The translations under genes and the position numbers were made by a program. This document shows positions 8,006 through 16,515 of a stretch of DNA of 41,391 nucleotides, in pieces; the stretch's first letter is position 1; each line of letters begins with the position of its first letter. The stretch is from Salinivirgaceae bacterium (lineage in GTDB: Bacteria > Bacteroidota > Bacteroidia > Bacteroidales > SZUA-534): the NCBI GenBank assembly GCA_027858735.1, contig JAQICC010000140.1:1-41391 (forward strand), in the 5' to 3' direction. The notes under the pieces were generated by a model, which was not told where the DNA came from, did no database searches, and saw only the letters and a list, made by a program, of their open reading frames with translations.

Positions 8006-8986
8006 TTATTCATCACCCCACTTAGCACTAATCTCATTCAAAATATTTACAATAATCTCCGGGTCTTTCTCTGTAACTAAACGAATGCGCGTACTTTTAA
8101 AATCGGCAAGTCCCTTAAAATAGTTTGAAAAATGTTGGCGCATTTCATAAACGCCGGTAATATCGTCTTTCCATTCTAATGAATATTCCAAATGCCTTTT
8201 TGCCAATTCAACCTTTTCATGAACAGTAATGGGGGGCAATAATTCACCGGTATTTAAATAGTGTTTAACCTCTTTAAAAAGCCAGGGTTTTCCAATGGCT
8301 CCACGACCAATCATTATGGCATCGACCCCATAAGTATCAAATTTTTCTTTAGCAATTATAGGAGAAACAACATCTCCGTTTCCAATAATTGGAATATGAA
8401 TTCGAGGATTCTTCATTATTTCCCCTATCAAGGTCCAATCGGCTTGTGCTTTATACATTTGTTTACGAGTGCGGCCATGAACAGTAAGGGCTGCAATACC
8501 ACAATCTTGCAATTGTTCCGAAAGTGCAACAATTGGCATGTTCGATTCGTCCCAACCTAAACGGGTTTTCACAGTAACAGGTAATTTTACGGCAGCAACT
8601 ACCTTTTGGGTAATTTCAAGCATTAAAGGAATATTTTGCAATAATCCTGCACCTGCACCTTTGCCAGCTATTTTTTTAACAGGGCAACCAAAGTTTAAAT
8701 CAATAAGTTCAGGTTTGGCCTCTTCGCAGCGAATGGCAGCTTCAACAATAGCATCAGGATTATTTCCATAAATCTGGATTCCAACAGGGCGCTCGTAATC
8801 AGCAATGTCTAGTTTTCGTAAGCTTTTGGCTGCATCGCGAATTAAGCCATCGGCTGAAATAAACTCGGTGTACATCATATCGGCACCATACTCTTTGCAC
8901 AATCGTCGGAACGATGGATCACTAATATCTTCCATGGGGGCAAAAAATATGGGTCTCTCTCCTAACTCAATATTCCCTATCTTCAT
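8006..8986 (-). CDS. dusB: tRNA-dihydrouridine synthase (DusB type)
   Basis: A 326-residue FMN-dependent TIM-barrel enzyme that reduces specific uridines in tRNA to dihydrouridine using NADPH. FFAPMEDISDPSFRRLCKEY is the N-terminal flavin-binding segment. LNFGCPVKKIAGKGAGAGLL carries the proton-donating Cys101. The barrel ends with VHGRTRKQMY, IIGNGDV and IMIGRGAIGKPWLF, the phosphate-binding part. The last 70 residues form the helical tRNA-recognition domain. Assignment to the DusB/NifR3 branch is by overall resemblance. Its promoter faces that of rnhA across a 73-bp gap. Confidence 0.9.
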   Translation of the reverse strand: MKIGNIELGERPIFFAPMEDISDPSFRRLCKEYGADMMYTEFISADGLIRDAAKSLRKLDIADYERPVGIQIYGNNPDAIVEAAIRCEEAKPELIDLNFGCPVKKIAGKGAGAGLLQNIPLMLEITQKVVAAVKLPVTVKTRLGWDESNMPIVALSEQLQDCGIAALTVHGRTRKQMYKAQADWTLIGEIMKNPRIHIPIIGNGDVVSPIIAKEKFDTYGVDAIMIGRGAIGKPWLFKEVKHYLNTGELLPPITVHEKVELAKRHLEYSLEWKDDITGVYEMRQHFSNYFKGLADFKSTRIRLVTEKDPEIIVNILNEISAKWGDE

Positions 8987-9006
8987 AATGTAATATAATC
9001 AGGGCA

Positions 9007-9037
9007 CAAAAATAGTGCTCCTCATTCAAAAACTAAA
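9007..9037 (-). promoter_or_regulatory. Promoter of the tRNA-dihydrouridine synthase gene
   Basis: Read on the minus strand, TATTTTTG (9007-9014) matches TAnnTTTG, with a TTTA -33-like box 19 bp upstream (9034-9037). The predicted transcript starts near 9001, about 15 nt before the ATG. It lies back to back with the rnhA -7 box. Confidence 0.5.
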
Positions 9038-9047
9038 ACTAAAAGTA

Positions 9048-9055
9048 TACTTTTG
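9048..9055 (+). promoter_or_regulatory. -7 box of rnhA, placing the start at or beside the ATG
   Basis: TACTTTTG matches TAnnTTTG and ends 4 nt before the ATG at 9060. A TTCA lies 19 bp upstream (9025-9028), a weak -33 box. If real, the rnhA message has essentially no leader. Confidence 0.4.
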
Positions 9056-9059
9056 CATA

Positions 9060-9539
9060 ATGGCAACTGAAATTATTATGTATACCGATGGTGCTGCAAG
9101 CGGAAACCCAGGCCCTGGTGGTTATGGAACGGTTTTATTATCGGGTAAGCACCGTAAAGATTTAAGTGAAGGGTACCGGGAAACTACCAATAATCGTATG
9201 GAACTGCTTGCGGTAATTGTAGGTTTAGAAACTTTAAAAACGCCGGGTTGTAAGGTTACCATCTATTCCGATTCAAAATATGTGGTTGATTCTGTAGTAA
9301 AAGGTTGGGTATTTGGTTGGCAAAAGAAAGGTTTTAAGGGGAAAAAGAATATTGATTTATGGAAGCGCTTTTTGAAAATTTACCCAAAACACCAAGTAAC
9401 ATTTCAGTGGATAAAAGGCCATGCCAATATACCGGGTAATGAAATTGCCGATCAGCTGGCTGTGGATGCCTCAAAAAAACAGCAATTACTAATTGATGAA
9501 GGCTACAAATCGGGCCAAAGTGAGCAGGCGTTGTTTTAG
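9060..9539 (+). CDS. rnhA: Ribonuclease HI
   Basis: A 159-residue RNase HI that cuts the RNA strand of RNA-DNA hybrids. The catalytic carboxylates are visible: Asp10 in MYTDGAASGNPGPGG, Glu48 in TTNNRMELLA, Asp71 in IYSDSKYV, and an Asp in the C-terminal GNEIADQLA. The basic handle helix region GWQKKGFKGKKNIDLWKRF is also present, as is the QWIKGHANIPGN loop. I start at the ATG at 9060, not 45 nt upstream, because family members start just before the first strand and the promoter -7 box lies immediately ahead. It is followed by purN after 91 bp. Confidence 0.94.
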   Translation: MATEIIMYTDGAASGNPGPGGYGTVLLSGKHRKDLSEGYRETTNNRMELLAVIVGLETLKTPGCKVTIYSDSKYVVDSVVKGWVFGWQKKGFKGKKNIDLWKRFLKIYPKHQVTFQWIKGHANIPGNEIADQLAVDASKKQQLLIDEGYKSGQSEQALF

Positions 9540-9630
9540 CCTTGTTTTGCATAAAACATTTTTATATTACTTCTTTGCATCAAATTACTTTCTCAAGTAA
9601 AATGATTTAGTTTTTAATAATTTGACAATA

Positions 9631-10206
9631 ATGAAAAAAATAGCACTTTTTGCTTCAGGATCGGGAACCAATGTTGAAAATATAGCCAACTATTTTAAGG
9701 ACAGCAAGGATGTTGAGGTGGCTTTAGTTTTATCGAACAAAAAAGATGCATATGTTTTAGAACGGGCAAAAAAATTGAACATACCACATATGGCCTTCAA
9801 CCGTGAGCAATTTTATAACACCGACGAAATAGTTGGTATATTGGAAAGTAAAGCAATTAATTTAGTAGTACTTGCTGGGTTTTTATGGTTGGTACCCAAA
9901 AATTTAATTGAAGCGTACACCAACAAAATCATTAATATTCACCCTGCCCTATTGCCTAGGCATGGGGGCAAGGGAATGTACGGCAGTAAGGTTCATGAAG
10001 CTGTAGTGGACAATAAAGACGATGAAAGTGGTATTACCATTCATTATGTAAACAACTTTTACGATGAAGGAAATATCATATTTCAATCAACCTGTGATAT
10101 TTTGCCTACCGATACAGCTGATGATGTTGCTAATAAAGTTCATGCCCTGGAATATGAGCATTTTCCAAAAGTAATTGAGGAAGTTTTAAAACAACGGAAT
10201 CATTAA
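9631..10206 (+). CDS. purN: Phosphoribosylglycinamide formyltransferase
   Basis: A 191-residue enzyme that transfers a formyl group from 10-formyltetrahydrofolate to GAR in step three of purine synthesis. ALFASGSGTNVENI is the phosphate-binding loop. NIHPALLPRHGGKGMYG contains the catalytic Asn and His, and HYVNNFYDEGNIIFQ supplies the conserved Asp-Glu region. The ATG at 9631 is chosen over the TTG at 9622 because the protein then begins MKKIALFASGSG like its relatives. purE is the only other de novo purine gene in the window, 8 kb away, so the pathway is dispersed. Confidence 0.95.
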   Translation: MKKIALFASGSGTNVENIANYFKDSKDVEVALVLSNKKDAYVLERAKKLNIPHMAFNREQFYNTDEIVGILESKAINLVVLAGFLWLVPKNLIEAYTNKIINIHPALLPRHGGKGMYGSKVHEAVVDNKDDESGITIHYVNNFYDEGNIIFQSTCDILPTDTADDVANKVHALEYEHFPKVIEEVLKQRNH

Positions 10207-10516
10207 CCTCAATCTGGGGTATTTTTTATAGCATTAAATTTTATTTTTACGATCAAGGCTTGCTGCGAAAATCAGCTGCAATACCTACAATGATTGTCGC
10301 AACAATTTTTATTATCCGAAATTAGTTAATAAAACTCCGCAAACCTTTGCCTTACAAACCCTTAATATTTATAAACCATTGAGCCTGTTTGGTGTTATTT
10401 CATTGTGAAATAATGATAATACCTAATAATTAATCAGTTTGAAATTGTATGATAGCTGAAATTTGAATATTTTTGCGCGGCTTTACTAATAATTGAAAAA
10501 TAGAAAGACAAGAGAT
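10207..10516. other. 310-bp gap between purN and gpmI
   Basis: No ORF with family resemblance is present. It contains a small hairpin (attgt-cgca-acaat, 10293-10306, followed by TTTT) that could be a weak purN terminator, and the gpmI promoter at the right end. Otherwise I see nothing in it. Confidence 0.4.
10444..10475 (+). promoter_or_regulatory. Promoter of gpmI
   Basis: TATTTTTG (10468-10475) fits TAnnTTTG, with ATTG (10444-10447) 20 bp upstream as a three-of-four -33 match. Transcription would begin near 10481, leaving a leader of about 35 nt before the ATG at 10517. Confidence 0.45.
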
Positions 10517-12040
10517 ATGGCAAAGAAAAAAGCACTTTTAATGATTCTTGATGGATGGGGCATAGGCGATCATTCAAAATCAGACGTTATTTATTCAGTT
10601 GATACACCAAATATTGATGGATTACAAAAAAAATATCCAACTGGTGAAATTCTAACGAGTGGCGAGGATGTTGGGTTACCCGATGGACAAATGGGGAACT
10701 CTGAAGTTGGTCACTTAAACATTGGTGCCGGTAGAGTTCTTTATCAGGATTTAGTGAAAATTAACAAGGCGATTGATGATAAATTGATTGCTAAGAATGA
10801 AACTATAGTTGAGGCATTTAACTATGCTAAAGAAAATAATAAATCGGTACATTTTATTGGTTTAATAGGCCCTGGTGGTGTGCATGCTATGACAAAGCAT
10901 TTGTTAGGTTTATGTGACCTCACTGCCGATTATGATTTAAATAACGTTTTTATTCATGGCCTGATGGATGGTAGAGATACTGACCCCCAAAGTGGTTTAG
11001 GTTTTATGAGAACTGTGGTTGATCATATTGAGGGTAGTAATGTAAAAATGGCTTCAATGATTGGCCGTTACTATAGCATGGATCGCGATAAGCGTTGGGA
11101 TCGTATTAAGTTAGGTTATGATTTGATGGTTTTTGGTACTGGAACTCCATCGACAGATGTAATTAAAAGCATTGAAGAATCGTATGCAAATGATATTACT
11201 GATGAGTTTATTAAGCCAACTGTTATGGTCGATGAAAATCAGAAGCCCGTTGCAACTATTCAAGAAGGTGATGTAGTTTTTTGTTTTAATTTCCGTACCG
11301 ACCGTTTACGACAAGTTACTACAGTGCTTACGCAAAAAGACATGCCTGAGCACGGAATGAAAACCATTCCATTGCACTATGTTACGATGACCACCTACGA
11401 CGAAAACTTTAAAAACATTAAAGTTGCTTTTACAAAAGACAATGTTCAAAATACTTTAGGTCAGGTTATTTCTGATGCTGGGTTGCAACAAATTCGTATT
11501 GCAGAAACAGAGAAGTATGCTCACGTAACATTCTTTATGAATGGGGGTAGAGAAGATGAATTTAAAGGAGAAAGACGATTGTTAGTGAACTCACCAAAGG
11601 TTGCAACCTATGATTTGCAGCCAGAAATGAGCGCTTACGAAGTAAAAGACCTTATTGTTGCTGAATTGAATAAAGGCGAGGTTGATTTTGTAGCACTTAA
11701 CTTTGCCAATGGCGATATGGTGGGTCACACAGGTATTTACGAAGCTATTGCAAAAGCTGTAAAAGCGGTCGACGATTGTGTAGGTCAGGTAGTTGAAGCG
11801 GCTCGTAATAACGGTTACGAAGTGGTAATTATTGCCGACCATGGCAATGCCGATAATGCAGTAAATGCTGATGGTTCTCCGAATACAGCCCACTCTTTAA
11901 ACCCCGTTCCAATTATTGTAGTTTCTGATATCGTTAAGGAAGTTAAGAATGGTATTTTGGCTGATATTGCTCCTACAATATTAAATCTTATGGGCCTTGC
12001 TATTCCTTCTGATATGACAGGGAAAGTTTTAGTTAGCTAG
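10517..12040 (+). CDS. gpmI: 2,3-bisphosphoglycerate-independent phosphoglycerate mutase
   Basis: A 507-residue Mn-dependent enzyme of the alkaline phosphatase superfamily that interconverts 3- and 2-phosphoglycerate in glycolysis. LMILDGWG holds a metal-binding Asp, and [17 protein letters not shown] holds the phosphorylated Ser62. [15 protein letters not shown] and [10 protein letters not shown] are substrate-binding motifs. [14 protein letters not shown] and [10 protein letters not shown] carry the remaining metal ligands, and [12 protein letters not shown] is close to the C-terminus. I chose the ATG at 10517 since the upstream TTG would add eight non-conserved residues. A strong terminator follows 20 bp after the stop. 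Confidence 0.96.
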   Translation: MAKKKALLMILDGWGIGDHSKSDVIYSVDTPNIDGLQKKYPTGEILTSGEDVGLPDGQMGNSEVGHLNIGAGRVLYQDLVKINKAIDDKLIAKNETIVEAFNYAKENNKSVHFIGLIGPGGVHAMTKHLLGLCDLTADYDLNNVFIHGLMDGRDTDPQSGLGFMRTVVDHIEGSNVKMASMIGRYYSMDRDKRWDRIKLGYDLMVFGTGTPSTDVIKSIEESYANDITDEFIKPTVMVDENQKPVATIQEGDVVFCFNFRTDRLRQVTTVLTQKDMPEHGMKTIPLHYVTMTTYDENFKNIKVAFTKDNVQNTLGQVISDAGLQQIRIAETEKYAHVTFFMNGGREDEFKGERRLLVNSPKVATYDLQPEMSAYEVKDLIVAELNKGEVDFVALNFANGDMVGHTGIYEAIAKAVKAVDDCVGQVVEAARNNGYEVVIIADHGNADNAVNADGSPNTAHSLNPVPIIVVSDIVKEVKNGILADIAPTILNLMGLAIPSDMTGKVLVS

Positions 12041-12060
12041 ACGTTAAAAATTTATATAAT

Positions 12061-12092
12061 AACCCCAATTGAGCAATCGGTTGGGGTTTTGT
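12061..12092 (+). terminator. Terminator of gpmI
   Basis: aaccccaa (12061-12068) pairs with ttggggtt (12081-12088), an 8-bp GC-rich stem with a T-rich tail. The tail runs directly into the -33 box of the next promoter. Confidence 0.8.
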
Positions 12093-12124
12093 TTTGAAAA
12101 TGGTTCAAGTTATTTATACATTTG
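12093..12124 (+). promoter_or_regulatory. Consensus promoter of the sulfotransferase gene
   Basis: TTTG (12093-12096), 20 bp, then TACATTTG (12117-12124): a full match to the Bacteroidota consensus. The -7 box ends 7 nt before the ATG at 12132, so the transcript should start at or next to the start codon. This rules out the apparent TTG start at 12069, which lies inside the gpmI terminator. Confidence 0.65.
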
Positions 12125-12131
12125 GTGCGAT

Positions 12132-13016
12132 ATGGATAAAAAGGTTAATGCTTTGATAATTGGTGCAGGCCGTTCAGGAACAACAACATTGCATAAAATA
12201 ATGGAACAACATAATGATGTATGTTTTTCTAAAATTAAAGAAGTTCATTATTTTTCAATAGAAGATTTGTATCAACGAGGCGAGGAATATTATCATTCCT
12301 TTTATCCGCATCATAAAAAGGAAAAAGTTAGAGCTTCGGCGGATACCTACCTATTGATGGATTACCATGCAATTCAACGCATTTATGATTACAATCCAAA
12401 TATGAAGATAATAGTTATGCTTCGTAATCCTGTTGATAGAGCGCATTCATCATATAATTATTCAGTAAATTACGGTTATCACAACGCTTATGAATCATTT
12501 TTGGAATCAATAGAGCAAGAGCACCAAATTGAAAAGGAGCCAAGTATTATACAAAGGAATAATATTGGGCATTTCTATGGAAGTCTTTACTTTAAGCACT
12601 TAAATGAATGGGCTAAAGTATTTCCCAAAGAAAATATATTGTTACTATCTACTCAAGAATTAAAATCTGATTTGAAAGGAATACAAAAGCGCATATCAAA
12701 GTTTCTTGGTATTAAACCCGTTGCAGGAGAAGGAGATACTGTAGATAAGCAAAATGCAAATGCTGTTCCTAAATTTAAAGCATTTGAGCAGTTTTTGTTA
12801 AATCGAGATAATCCCATCCGAAAATTTATTCGCCGGGCCTTTCCACCCTTTGTAAAGAAGCTTATTATTCATTCGAATGTGGTGGATAGAATTCATGATT
12901 TAAACCGTACGAAAACAGAATACAAACTTTTGGAGGAAAATGAAAAAAACGAAGCCATGAAGTTTTTTGAAGAAGATTTGAAACAGCTGAAAGAACAATT
13001 TAATATTGAGTTTTAG
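12132..13016 (+). CDS. Sulfotransferase family protein
   Basis: A 294-residue protein with the two PAPS-binding motifs of sulfotransferases: LIIGAGRSGTTTLHKIM near the N-terminus (5'-phosphosulfate loop) and VMLRNPVDRAHSSYNYSV near residues 96-113 (3'-phosphate binding). The C-terminal third (KRISKFLGIKPV, EENEKNEAMKFFEEDLKQL) resembles the Sulfotransfer_1/heparan N-sulfotransferase group, which modify carbohydrates. There is no signal peptide. No glycan gene lies nearby, so the acceptor is unknown. It is a single-gene unit with its own promoter, wedged between gpmI and the convergent rarA. Confidence 0.85.
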   Translation: MDKKVNALIIGAGRSGTTTLHKIMEQHNDVCFSKIKEVHYFSIEDLYQRGEEYYHSFYPHHKKEKVRASADTYLLMDYHAIQRIYDYNPNMKIIVMLRNPVDRAHSSYNYSVNYGYHNAYESFLESIEQEHQIEKEPSIIQRNNIGHFYGSLYFKHLNEWAKVFPKENILLLSTQELKSDLKGIQKRISKFLGIKPVAGEGDTVDKQNANAVPKFKAFEQFLLNRDNPIRKFIRRAFPPFVKKLIIHSNVVDRIHDLNRTKTEYKLLEENEKNEAMKFFEEDLKQLKEQFNIEF

Positions 13017-13064
13017 TGCGATTTGAATATTTTAATACTTTTTACAAGTTACTGATTGGCTGAA

Positions 13065-14342
13065 TTAATACCCATATTTTTTATTCCACCAACTCACTAA
13101 ACGCTTGCGTATACTTTCTTCTTGCGAATTATTTTGTGGTTCGTAAAGTTTTTTGGTGCGAATTTTTTCGGGCAAAAAATCTTGATCAGCAAAGTTTCCT
13201 TGATAACCGTGTGAATATTTGTAATTATCGCCGTATCCCAATTGCTTCATTAATTTTGTTGGTGCATTTCGAAGGTGCAAAGGAACGGGCAAATCGCCAG
13301 ATTCTTTTACTTCTGCCAAAGCATTTCCTATAGCCTCGTAAGCTGAGTTGCTTTTGGGGCTTGTTGCTAAATAAATAGCACATTCCGAAAGAATAATTCT
13401 TCCTTCAGGCATGCCAATTTTATGAATGGCATCAAAGCACGTATTGGCTAAAAGCAAAGCATTGGGGTTGGCCAAGCCAATGTCTTCAGCAGCTAGTATT
13501 ACCAAACGGCGCGAAATAAATTTAATATCTTCGCCCCCTTCAAGCATGCGTGCCAACCAATAAACTGCTGCATTAGGGTCGCCACCACGAATGCTTTTAA
13601 TAAAAGCCGAAATAATATCATAATGCATTTCGCCTTGCTTATCGTAAGTGGCAATATTCTCTTGTAAAATGGCCTCTACTTTTTTATTGGTGATGGTGAT
13701 TTGCTTTGTAGTAGCAGCACCAACTACCAATTCAATAATATTAAGTAATTTTCTGGCATCTCCACCCGAAAAGCGGAACATAGCTTCGTTTTCCTGTATT
13801 TTTATTTTTTGGTTTTTTAAATCGGTGTCTACGGATAATGCTCTGGTTACCAGTTCTTCTAAATCGGCTTTTTCAAGCGATTTTAACACATATACCTGAC
13901 AGCGAGAAAGCAAAGGGGATATTACTTCAAACGATGGATTTTCCGTAGTGGCTCCAATTAATGTAACAACACCTTTCTCAACTGCACCAAGTAATGAGTC
14001 TTGCTGCGATTTGCTAAAACGGTGAATCTCATCAATAAATAAAATGGGATTGGGCTGATCAAAAAATCGGTTGCGTTTTGCTTTATCAATAGTTTCGCGA
14101 ACATCTTTTACACCAGAACTTATGGCGCTCAAGCTATAAAAAGCTCGTTCTTGCTGCTGCGAAATAATATGGGCCAGTGTGGTTTTGCCAACTCCTGGAG
14201 GTCCCCACAAAATCATTGATGGTATGCGGCCTGTTTCAATAGATTGTCGTAAAATGGCTTTTTTACCCACCAAATGTTGTTGCCCAATATAATCATCGAG
14301 GCTTTTAGGTCGTAAACGTTCTGCTAAAGGTTGCAATGCCAT
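13065..14342 (-). CDS. rarA: Replication-associated recombination protein A (RarA/MgsA, AAA+ ATPase)
   Basis: A 425-residue clamp-loader-like AAA+ ATPase acting at stalled replication forks. PLAERLRPKSLDDYIGQQHL opens the protein, Walker A is GPPGVGKTTLAH, Walker B is ILFIDEIHRF, sensor 1 is LIGATTENPSFEV, and the arginine finger lies in LLSRCQVYVL. The C-terminal tetramerisation part has AEDIGLANPNALL, HLRNAPTKLMKQLGYG and the KYSHGYQGNFADQDFLPE tail. Length and motif order are standard. It is convergent with the sulfotransferase, and a TATCTTTA box (14358-14365, minus strand) lies just upstream of its ATG. Confidence 0.94.
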   Translation of the reverse strand: MALQPLAERLRPKSLDDYIGQQHLVGKKAILRQSIETGRIPSMILWGPPGVGKTTLAHIISQQQERAFYSLSAISSGVKDVRETIDKAKRNRFFDQPNPILFIDEIHRFSKSQQDSLLGAVEKGVVTLIGATTENPSFEVISPLLSRCQVYVLKSLEKADLEELVTRALSVDTDLKNQKIKIQENEAMFRFSGGDARKLLNIIELVVGAATTKQITITNKKVEAILQENIATYDKQGEMHYDIISAFIKSIRGGDPNAAVYWLARMLEGGEDIKFISRRLVILAAEDIGLANPNALLLANTCFDAIHKIGMPEGRIILSECAIYLATSPKSNSAYEAIGNALAEVKESGDLPVPLHLRNAPTKLMKQLGYGDNYKYSHGYQGNFADQDFLPEKIRTKKLYEPQNNSQEESIRKRLVSWWNKKYGY

Positions 14343-14514
14343 TTTAGTAATTTTGGGTAAAGATAAAAATTATTGCATGTCAAATTGAATTTTGAATGCA
14401 TACATAGTGTTTAATTTTAAGATTAAATGAGCTAATTTCAATAACTATTAGAACTTTAGTTCATTCAAGCTCACTTTAGCTCACTTTTAACTTCCGGTTG
14501 TTAGTTTTTTCATT

Positions 14515-14522
14515 AATTTTGC
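14515..14522 (+). promoter_or_regulatory. Possible -7 box of pdxS
   Basis: TAATTTTG fits TAnnTTTG and lies 25 nt before the ATG. I found no well-placed TTTG upstream, so this is a half-site only. Confidence 0.3.
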
Positions 14523-14547
14523 GGCAAAATATAAATCTATTTGTGAG

Positions 14548-15429
14548 ATGGAAAATAATCGTTTTGAGTTAAATGCTCAGCTTGCCCAGATGTTAAAAGG
14601 TGGAGTTATAATGGATGTTGTTAATCCGGAACAAGCGAAAATAGCTGAAGAGGCTGGGGCCGTTGCTGTAATGGCATTAGAGCGTGTGCCAGCTGATATA
14701 CGCGCTGAAGGTGGCGTGTCTCGTATGTCTGATCCAGAAATGATTGCTGAGATTCAGGCTGCGGTTTCAATTCCTGTAATGGCTAAAGCTAGAATTGGTC
14801 ATTTTGTTGAGGCTCAAATATTAGAAGCGTTAAAAGTTGACTATATCGATGAAAGTGAAGTGCTGACTCCTGCAGATGAGGAGAACCATATTGATAAATC
14901 AAAATTCAGTGTGCCTTTTGTATGTGGAGCTCGTAATTTAGGTGAAGCTGCTCGTAGAATTGCTGAAGGTGCTGCCATGATTCGTACCAAAGGTGAAGCA
15001 GGAACAGGTGATGTTGTTGAGGCTGTTCGCCATATGCGTCAAATGAAGAAAGATATTAAAGAGCTTTGTGCTTTAGATCCAGAGGAAGTAATGCCATTTT
15101 GCCGTGACAACGGTGTACCTTACAATATTGCCCTGCAAGTTCGCGAATTAGGCCGCCTTCCGGTTGTAAACTTTGCTGCCGGTGGTATTGCTACTCCTGC
15201 CGATGCTGCTTTAATGATGCAATTAGGCTGCGATGGTGTTTTTGTAGGTTCTGGTATTTTTAAATCAGGCGATCCTGCTCAACGTGCACGTGCAATTGTA
15301 AAAGCAACTGCTTATTTTAACGATCCTGTTAAAATTATGGAAGCTTCAAAAGGTTTAGGTGAACCAATGGTGGGCATTAATTGTTCTACTATGGCTGACG
15401 ATGATAAACTTGCTGGTAGAGGTTGGTAG
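14548..15429 (+). CDS. pdxS: Pyridoxal 5'-phosphate synthase subunit PdxS
   Basis: The 293-residue synthase subunit of the DXP-independent PLP pathway. It joins ribose 5-phosphate, glyceraldehyde 3-phosphate and ammonia. [12 protein letters not shown] carries the imine-forming Lys80, and [21 protein letters not shown] carries the second catalytic Lys148 and the phosphate loop. [21 protein letters not shown] and [11 protein letters not shown] complete the barrel. Ammonia comes from PdxT, encoded after a 302-bp gap that contains direct repeats and a terminator-like hairpin, so the usual tight pdxS-pdxT pairing is loosened here. Confidence 0.97.
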   Translation: MENNRFELNAQLAQMLKGGVIMDVVNPEQAKIAEEAGAVAVMALERVPADIRAEGGVSRMSDPEMIAEIQAAVSIPVMAKARIGHFVEAQILEALKVDYIDESEVLTPADEENHIDKSKFSVPFVCGARNLGEAARRIAEGAAMIRTKGEAGTGDVVEAVRHMRQMKKDIKELCALDPEEVMPFCRDNGVPYNIALQVRELGRLPVVNFAAGGIATPADAALMMQLGCDGVFVGSGIFKSGDPAQRARAIVKATAYFNDPVKIMEASKGLGEPMVGINCSTMADDDKLAGRGW

Positions 15430-15466
15430 TTTACAGTCTGCTGTTTACAGTCTGCAGTCCACAGTC
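15430..15466. repeat. Tandem 14-bp direct repeats just after pdxS
   Basis: tttacagtctgc occurs at 15430-15441 and again at 15444-15455, followed by a partial third copy (acagtc, 15461-15466). The array starts directly after the pdxS stop codon. Confidence 0.6.
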
Positions 15467-15592
15467 AATATGTGGTTAATTTTTTCTGACTGAGAACTGT
15501 TGATTGAGTATTGTATCAATGAAAAGCAAAAGCTGAAATTATTCGAATGATAATTATACAGCGACTTCTTTATGATAAAAAAATTGAACATA

Positions 15593-15628
15593 AAAACCTG
15601 TCATGTTTATACTTGACAGGTTTTGTAT
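15593..15628 (+). terminator. Terminator-like hairpin between pdxS and pdxT
   Basis: aaaacctgtca (15593-15603) pairs with tgacaggtttt (15614-15624), an 11-bp stem with a 10-nt loop and a T-rich tail. It would stop or attenuate transcription from pdxS into pdxT, so pdxT may need its own promoter within 15629-15731, where I see no clear consensus. Confidence 0.7.
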
Positions 15629-15731
15629 ATTTTGCTTAGGAATAAAATGGTGATATGGAGTGATTGCCTTTTTGGGTAGGCTCAACGTAAAATATTTGCA
15701 TCTCTCGCTTGAGGGTATCAATTAATATAAT

Positions 15732-16391
15732 ATGGCAAAAAGAGATAAAATTGGGGTTTTAGATTTGCAAGGTGGTGTACATGAACATGTGTATCATTTA
15801 CAGGCTTTAGGAATTAATCCGGTTCGTGTGAAAGAAGCTCATGATTTGGATGATTTAGCTGGATTAATATTACCAGGAGGAGAAAGTACTTGCTTGATTC
15901 GTTTGTTAAATATTTTTGGTATTGCCCCAAAGCTGAAAGAGGCTTATGCCGATGGAATGAAAATTTGGGGAACCTGTGCCGGAGCCATTTTGCTTTCAAA
16001 AGAAATTGAAAATGAACAAGCCCAACTGGGTTTGATGGATATTGCTATATCACGTAATGCTTTCGGATTTCAAGTTGATAGTTTTAATACTAAGGTAGAG
16101 GTGCCAAAAGTTGCTAAAGGAGAAATAGATTTAACATTTATTCGTGCGCCAAAAATTAAATCGGTTGGTAGCGATGTTGAAGTACTGCTTAAAATTGACG
16201 ATTATATTGCAGCGGCTGAAACAGAGAATTGTTTAGCTACAGTTTTTCATCCTGAACTTACTCCAAGTCTAGCGTTTCACAAGTACTTTGTTGAAAAGTG
16301 TGGCATTGCAGTAACCAATGGAGTTAATATAATGCCTGACCGTACCGGTTGGATGAAATATGCACGAATTACTAGTCCTAATACCAAGTGA
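15732..16391 (+). CDS. pdxT: Pyridoxal 5'-phosphate synthase glutaminase subunit PdxT
   Basis: A 219-residue class I glutamine amidotransferase, slightly longer than the usual 190-200. It hydrolyses glutamine and channels ammonia to PdxS. KIGVLDLQGGVHEH and LILPGGESTCLIRLL form the N-terminal half. IWGTCAGAILLSKEI holds the nucleophile Cys82, and TVFHPELT holds the catalytic His and Glu. The extra C-terminal residues (DRTGWMKYARITSPNTK) are unusual in length. It is convergent with adk, with a shared hairpin between them. Confidence 0.95.
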   Translation: MAKRDKIGVLDLQGGVHEHVYHLQALGINPVRVKEAHDLDDLAGLILPGGESTCLIRLLNIFGIAPKLKEAYADGMKIWGTCAGAILLSKEIENEQAQLGLMDIAISRNAFGFQVDSFNTKVEVPKVAKGEIDLTFIRAPKIKSVGSDVEVLLKIDDYIAAAETENCLATVFHPELTPSLAFHKYFVEKCGIAVTNGVNIMPDRTGWMKYARITSPNTK

Positions 16392-16485
16392 ATGCTATAA
16401 TGCCCAAATGAGAGAATGACTCAGTAAGTCCTTTTATAAATCATTTGTGCATTAAATCATTCCGGCATTTATACATTATAGCATT

Positions 16486-16515
16486 AAAAAAGGAAAGCTT
16501 AGCTTTCCTTTTTCT
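16486..16515. terminator. Bidirectional terminator between pdxT and adk, overlapping the adk stop
   Basis: aaaaaggaaagct is followed by its exact reverse complement agctttccttttt across 16487-16514, a near-perfect palindrome flanked by A and T runs. It covers the last codons of adk (minus strand), so the terminator is partly coding. Confidence 0.75.

Noticed and set aside
12069-12131. TTG start adding 21 residues to the sulfotransferase
   Set aside because: It lies within the gpmI terminator and upstream of the gene's own promoter; the added residues are not family-like.
15430-15466. CRISPR array
   Set aside because: Only two full 12-bp units with a 2-bp gap; no spacers and no cas genes.
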